A DNA stretch of 7,768 nt from Gemmatimonadota bacterium (lineage in GTDB: Bacteria; Gemmatimonadota; Gemmatimonadetes; Longimicrobiales; Gaopeijiaceae), in NCBI GenBank assembly GCA_018678395.1, contig JAHHMJ010000130.1, positions 1 through 7,768 on the forward strand. Direction: 5' to 3'. Shown here piece by piece: positions 6,316-7,768 of this stretch (the first letter of the stretch is position 1; each line of letters opens with the position of its first letter). The notes beneath the pieces are model-generated. The model was not told the DNA's origin. It made no database searches and worked only from the letters and a program-made list of their open reading frames with translations. The position numbers were made by a program, and so were the translations under genes.

Positions 6316-7768
6316 TCAGTTTTCGCGAACGATGGTCGGCGTGACCAGGATGATCAGGTCTCGCTGCAGCTGGGACTCCCGGGTGGTCCGGAAGAGCCCG
6401 CCGACCAACGGGAGGTTCATCAGGAACGGAATCCCCGATCGAACCTCCTCGCGCTCGGTCACGGTCAGGCCCCCGATCACGACGGTCTCACCGTCGCGCA
6501 CGAGCACCTCGGACTGGGCGTTCTGCGTGTTGAAGATGAAGCCGACGTCGGAGTTGGCGAGCTGGGGCGCTGAGCGCTCCGCATTCAGCTCGAGAAGGAT
6601 GTGGTTGTCATCGGTCACGTGCGGCGTCGCCTCGAGGATGATACCGGTCTCCTCGATCTGAACGGTCGCCTGCGGGATGGTCGCGCCGCCCTGCTGGGCA
6701 CCGCCGCCACCTGCACCGCCACCTGCACCACCGGCTGCACCGGCCTGGGCCGAACTCGCGTCGAGCACACGGAGCGGAGTCCGCTCACCCACCTGGATGC
6801 GGGCGGGTCGGTTGTCCCTCACCGTTACCGATGGCTCCGCCTGGATGTCCGAGAGATTCACGGACTCCAGGGCCTCGATGAACGATACCAGAGTGTGCCG
6901 CCCCACGATGAGCGAACTCAGAAGCGTCAATGTCGGTGAGGGCACACGGTTGGTCGCGTTGCCGAGAGCGGCAACGGAGTTACCGCCCAGCGATACCACG
7001 TTCGAACCCTGCTGGACCACTTCGTCCGGAAGGTCGATCTGGCCGTTTCCATCCAGATCCGACGCACCCGGCGCGACCTGGTTGAGCTGGTTTCCCCTCG
7101 AGTCCTTGAGATCGTAGACGATGCCGAGGTCGTTGAGCTCGGTACGGTTCACGAAGACGATCTTCGCCTTGATCTGCACCTGCGGCGTCCGCACGTCGAG
7201 CTGCTCGATGATGCGGTCGACCTCGCGATGCACCGCGCCGATGTCCGACACGACGATCGAGTTGGTGGCCGGGCTCGCATTCGCGGTCCCGCGGCCGGGC
7301 GAGAGCAGGCCCTCGATGGCCCCCACGATGTCGTCGGCCGTCGCGTAGTTCACACGATAGGCCTCCGTGACGAGCGGCTCGACCTGAGCCTGCTCACTCA
7401 CGGCGTCGATGTCGTCCACCCGTATGATCCCGTTCGGGAGCTCGGTGGCGACGAAGCCGTTCGTACTCAGAATCACGTCGAGGGCGTCCGGCCAGGGCGC
7501 GTTGTCCACCTTCGCGGAGATGTTCCCCTCAACGCTCGATCCGGCCACGATGGACCGACCCGAGAAGTCGGAGAAGGTGAAGAGCACCTCGCGCACCGGC
7601 ATCTCGTTGAACTCGACGGAGATGCGGCGAGCCTCCTGCTGCCGAGGCGTGCGTGCCGCCATCGTCGCGGAGGGTGCAGCCTGCGCCGCGGCGCGCGCGG
7701 CGACCTCGTCGGCCGCCGAGGTCCACGGTTCGAACGCCGCGCTACCGTTCTGCATGACGACGCGGATG
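6316..7768 (-). CDS. pilQ: PilQ-type outer-membrane secretin, N-terminus cut by window edge
   Basis: Secretin that forms the multimeric outer-membrane channel for a type IV pilus. The frame runs open through the right edge (codons before the Met at 7755 read IRVV), so the signal peptide and any AMIN domains lie outside; 483 residues are visible. Counting from the Met at 7755: an Ala-rich linker to about 43; an STN/N0-like domain at about 45-115; a secretin N1 domain at 128-187 (EAYRVNYATADDIVGAIEGL); and the secretin core from about 191, ending in the signature VRDGETVVIGGL and GIPFLMNLPLVGGLFR at 419-456 and DLIILVTPTIV near 466-476. Two unusual stretches sit inside the core: an EF-hand-like loop at 233-244 and a Gly/Ala-rich loop at about 334-358. 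The single N1-type domain and the neighbourhood favour PilQ over GspD, but the missing N-terminus and absence of pilMNOP in view leave some doubt. Confidence 0.9.
   Translation of the reverse strand, partial: IRVVMQNGSAAFEPWTSAADEVAARAAAQAAPSATMAARTPRQQEARRISVEFNEMPVREVLFTFSDFSGRSIVAGSSVEGNISAKVDNAPWPDALDVILSTNGFVATELPNGIIRVDDIDAVSEQAQVEPLVTEAYRVNYATADDIVGAIEGLLSPGRGTANASPATNSIVVSDIGAVHREVDRIIEQLDVRTPQVQIKAKIVFVNRTELNDLGIVYDLKDSRGNQLNQVAPGASDLDGNGQIDLPDEVVQQGSNVVSLGGNSVAALGNATNRVPSPTLTLLSSLIVGRHTLVSFIEALESVNLSDIQAEPSVTVRDNRPARIQVGERTPLRVLDASSAQAGAAGGAGGGAGGGGAQQGGATIPQATVQIEETGIILEATPHVTDDNHILLELNAERSAPQLANSDVGFIFNTQNAQSEVLVRDGETVVIGGLTVTEREEVRSGIPFLMNLPLVGGLFRTTRESQLQRDLIILVTPTIVREN
6706..6741 (-). 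repeat. 12-bp tandem repeat inside pilQ coding Gly/Ala-rich loop
   Basis: On the plus strand GCCACCTGCACC occurs twice in perfect tandem (6706-6717 and 6718-6729), followed by a third unit with three mismatches (6730-6741). The unit is a multiple of three, so copy-number change would keep the reading frame. On the coding strand each perfect unit encodes a GAGG-type block in the Gly-rich secretin loop. The identity of the two units is read directly from the sequence; any variability is inference. Confidence 0.7.

Noticed and set aside
5402..6661. Plus-strand open frame of 419 codons opposite the lipoprotein 5' end and pilQ 3' end
   Set aside because: Ser/Arg/Pro/Thr-rich shadow of two well-supported genes; no signal peptide, domain or ribosome binding site.

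Overview
The window is GC-rich, densely coded and entirely one-directional: five genes, all on the minus strand, read from right to left. Both outer genes are cut by the window edges. There are no RNA genes, insertion sequences, CRISPR arrays or phage genes, and no gap between genes exceeds about 165 bases. The organism is a Gram-negative-type (diderm) bacterium, because it has an outer-membrane secretin and a lipoprotein with a lipobox. High GC, the gene order pilQ - large lipoprotein - aroC - aroK - topA and the protein style (Ser/Thr/Asp-rich Ig-like repeats) suggest Gemmatimonadota. That placement is an inference from remembered gene order, not proven here; Deinococcus-Thermus, where I recall pilQ also sitting beside aro genes, is an alternative.

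Layout in transcription order. (1) 7768-6316: C-terminal part of a PilQ-type secretin, the outer-membrane channel of a type IV pilus or related system. (2) 6294-3544: a 916-residue predicted lipoprotein with three Ig-like stretches followed by a beta-propeller-like region. It starts 21 bases after the secretin and has a good ribosome binding site. (3) 3399-2185: chorismate synthase, preceded by a gap holding a plausible sigma70-type promoter. (4) 2173-1631: shikimate kinase, 11 bases further on, with a GTG start. (5) 1575-1: DNA topoisomerase I, truncated by the left edge before its C-terminal domains.

Two functional blocks seem to be joined. The envelope block (secretin plus lipoprotein) is probably one transcription unit. 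The housekeeping block covers shikimate-pathway steps five (AroK) and seven (AroC) plus topA, and may be driven from its own promoter near 3475-3503. I found no evidence of a wholly new system. The most interesting details are an EF-hand-like calcium-binding loop inside the secretin domain, a Gly-rich repeat-encoded loop in the same protein, and the uncharacterised lipoprotein fixed between pilQ and the aro genes.
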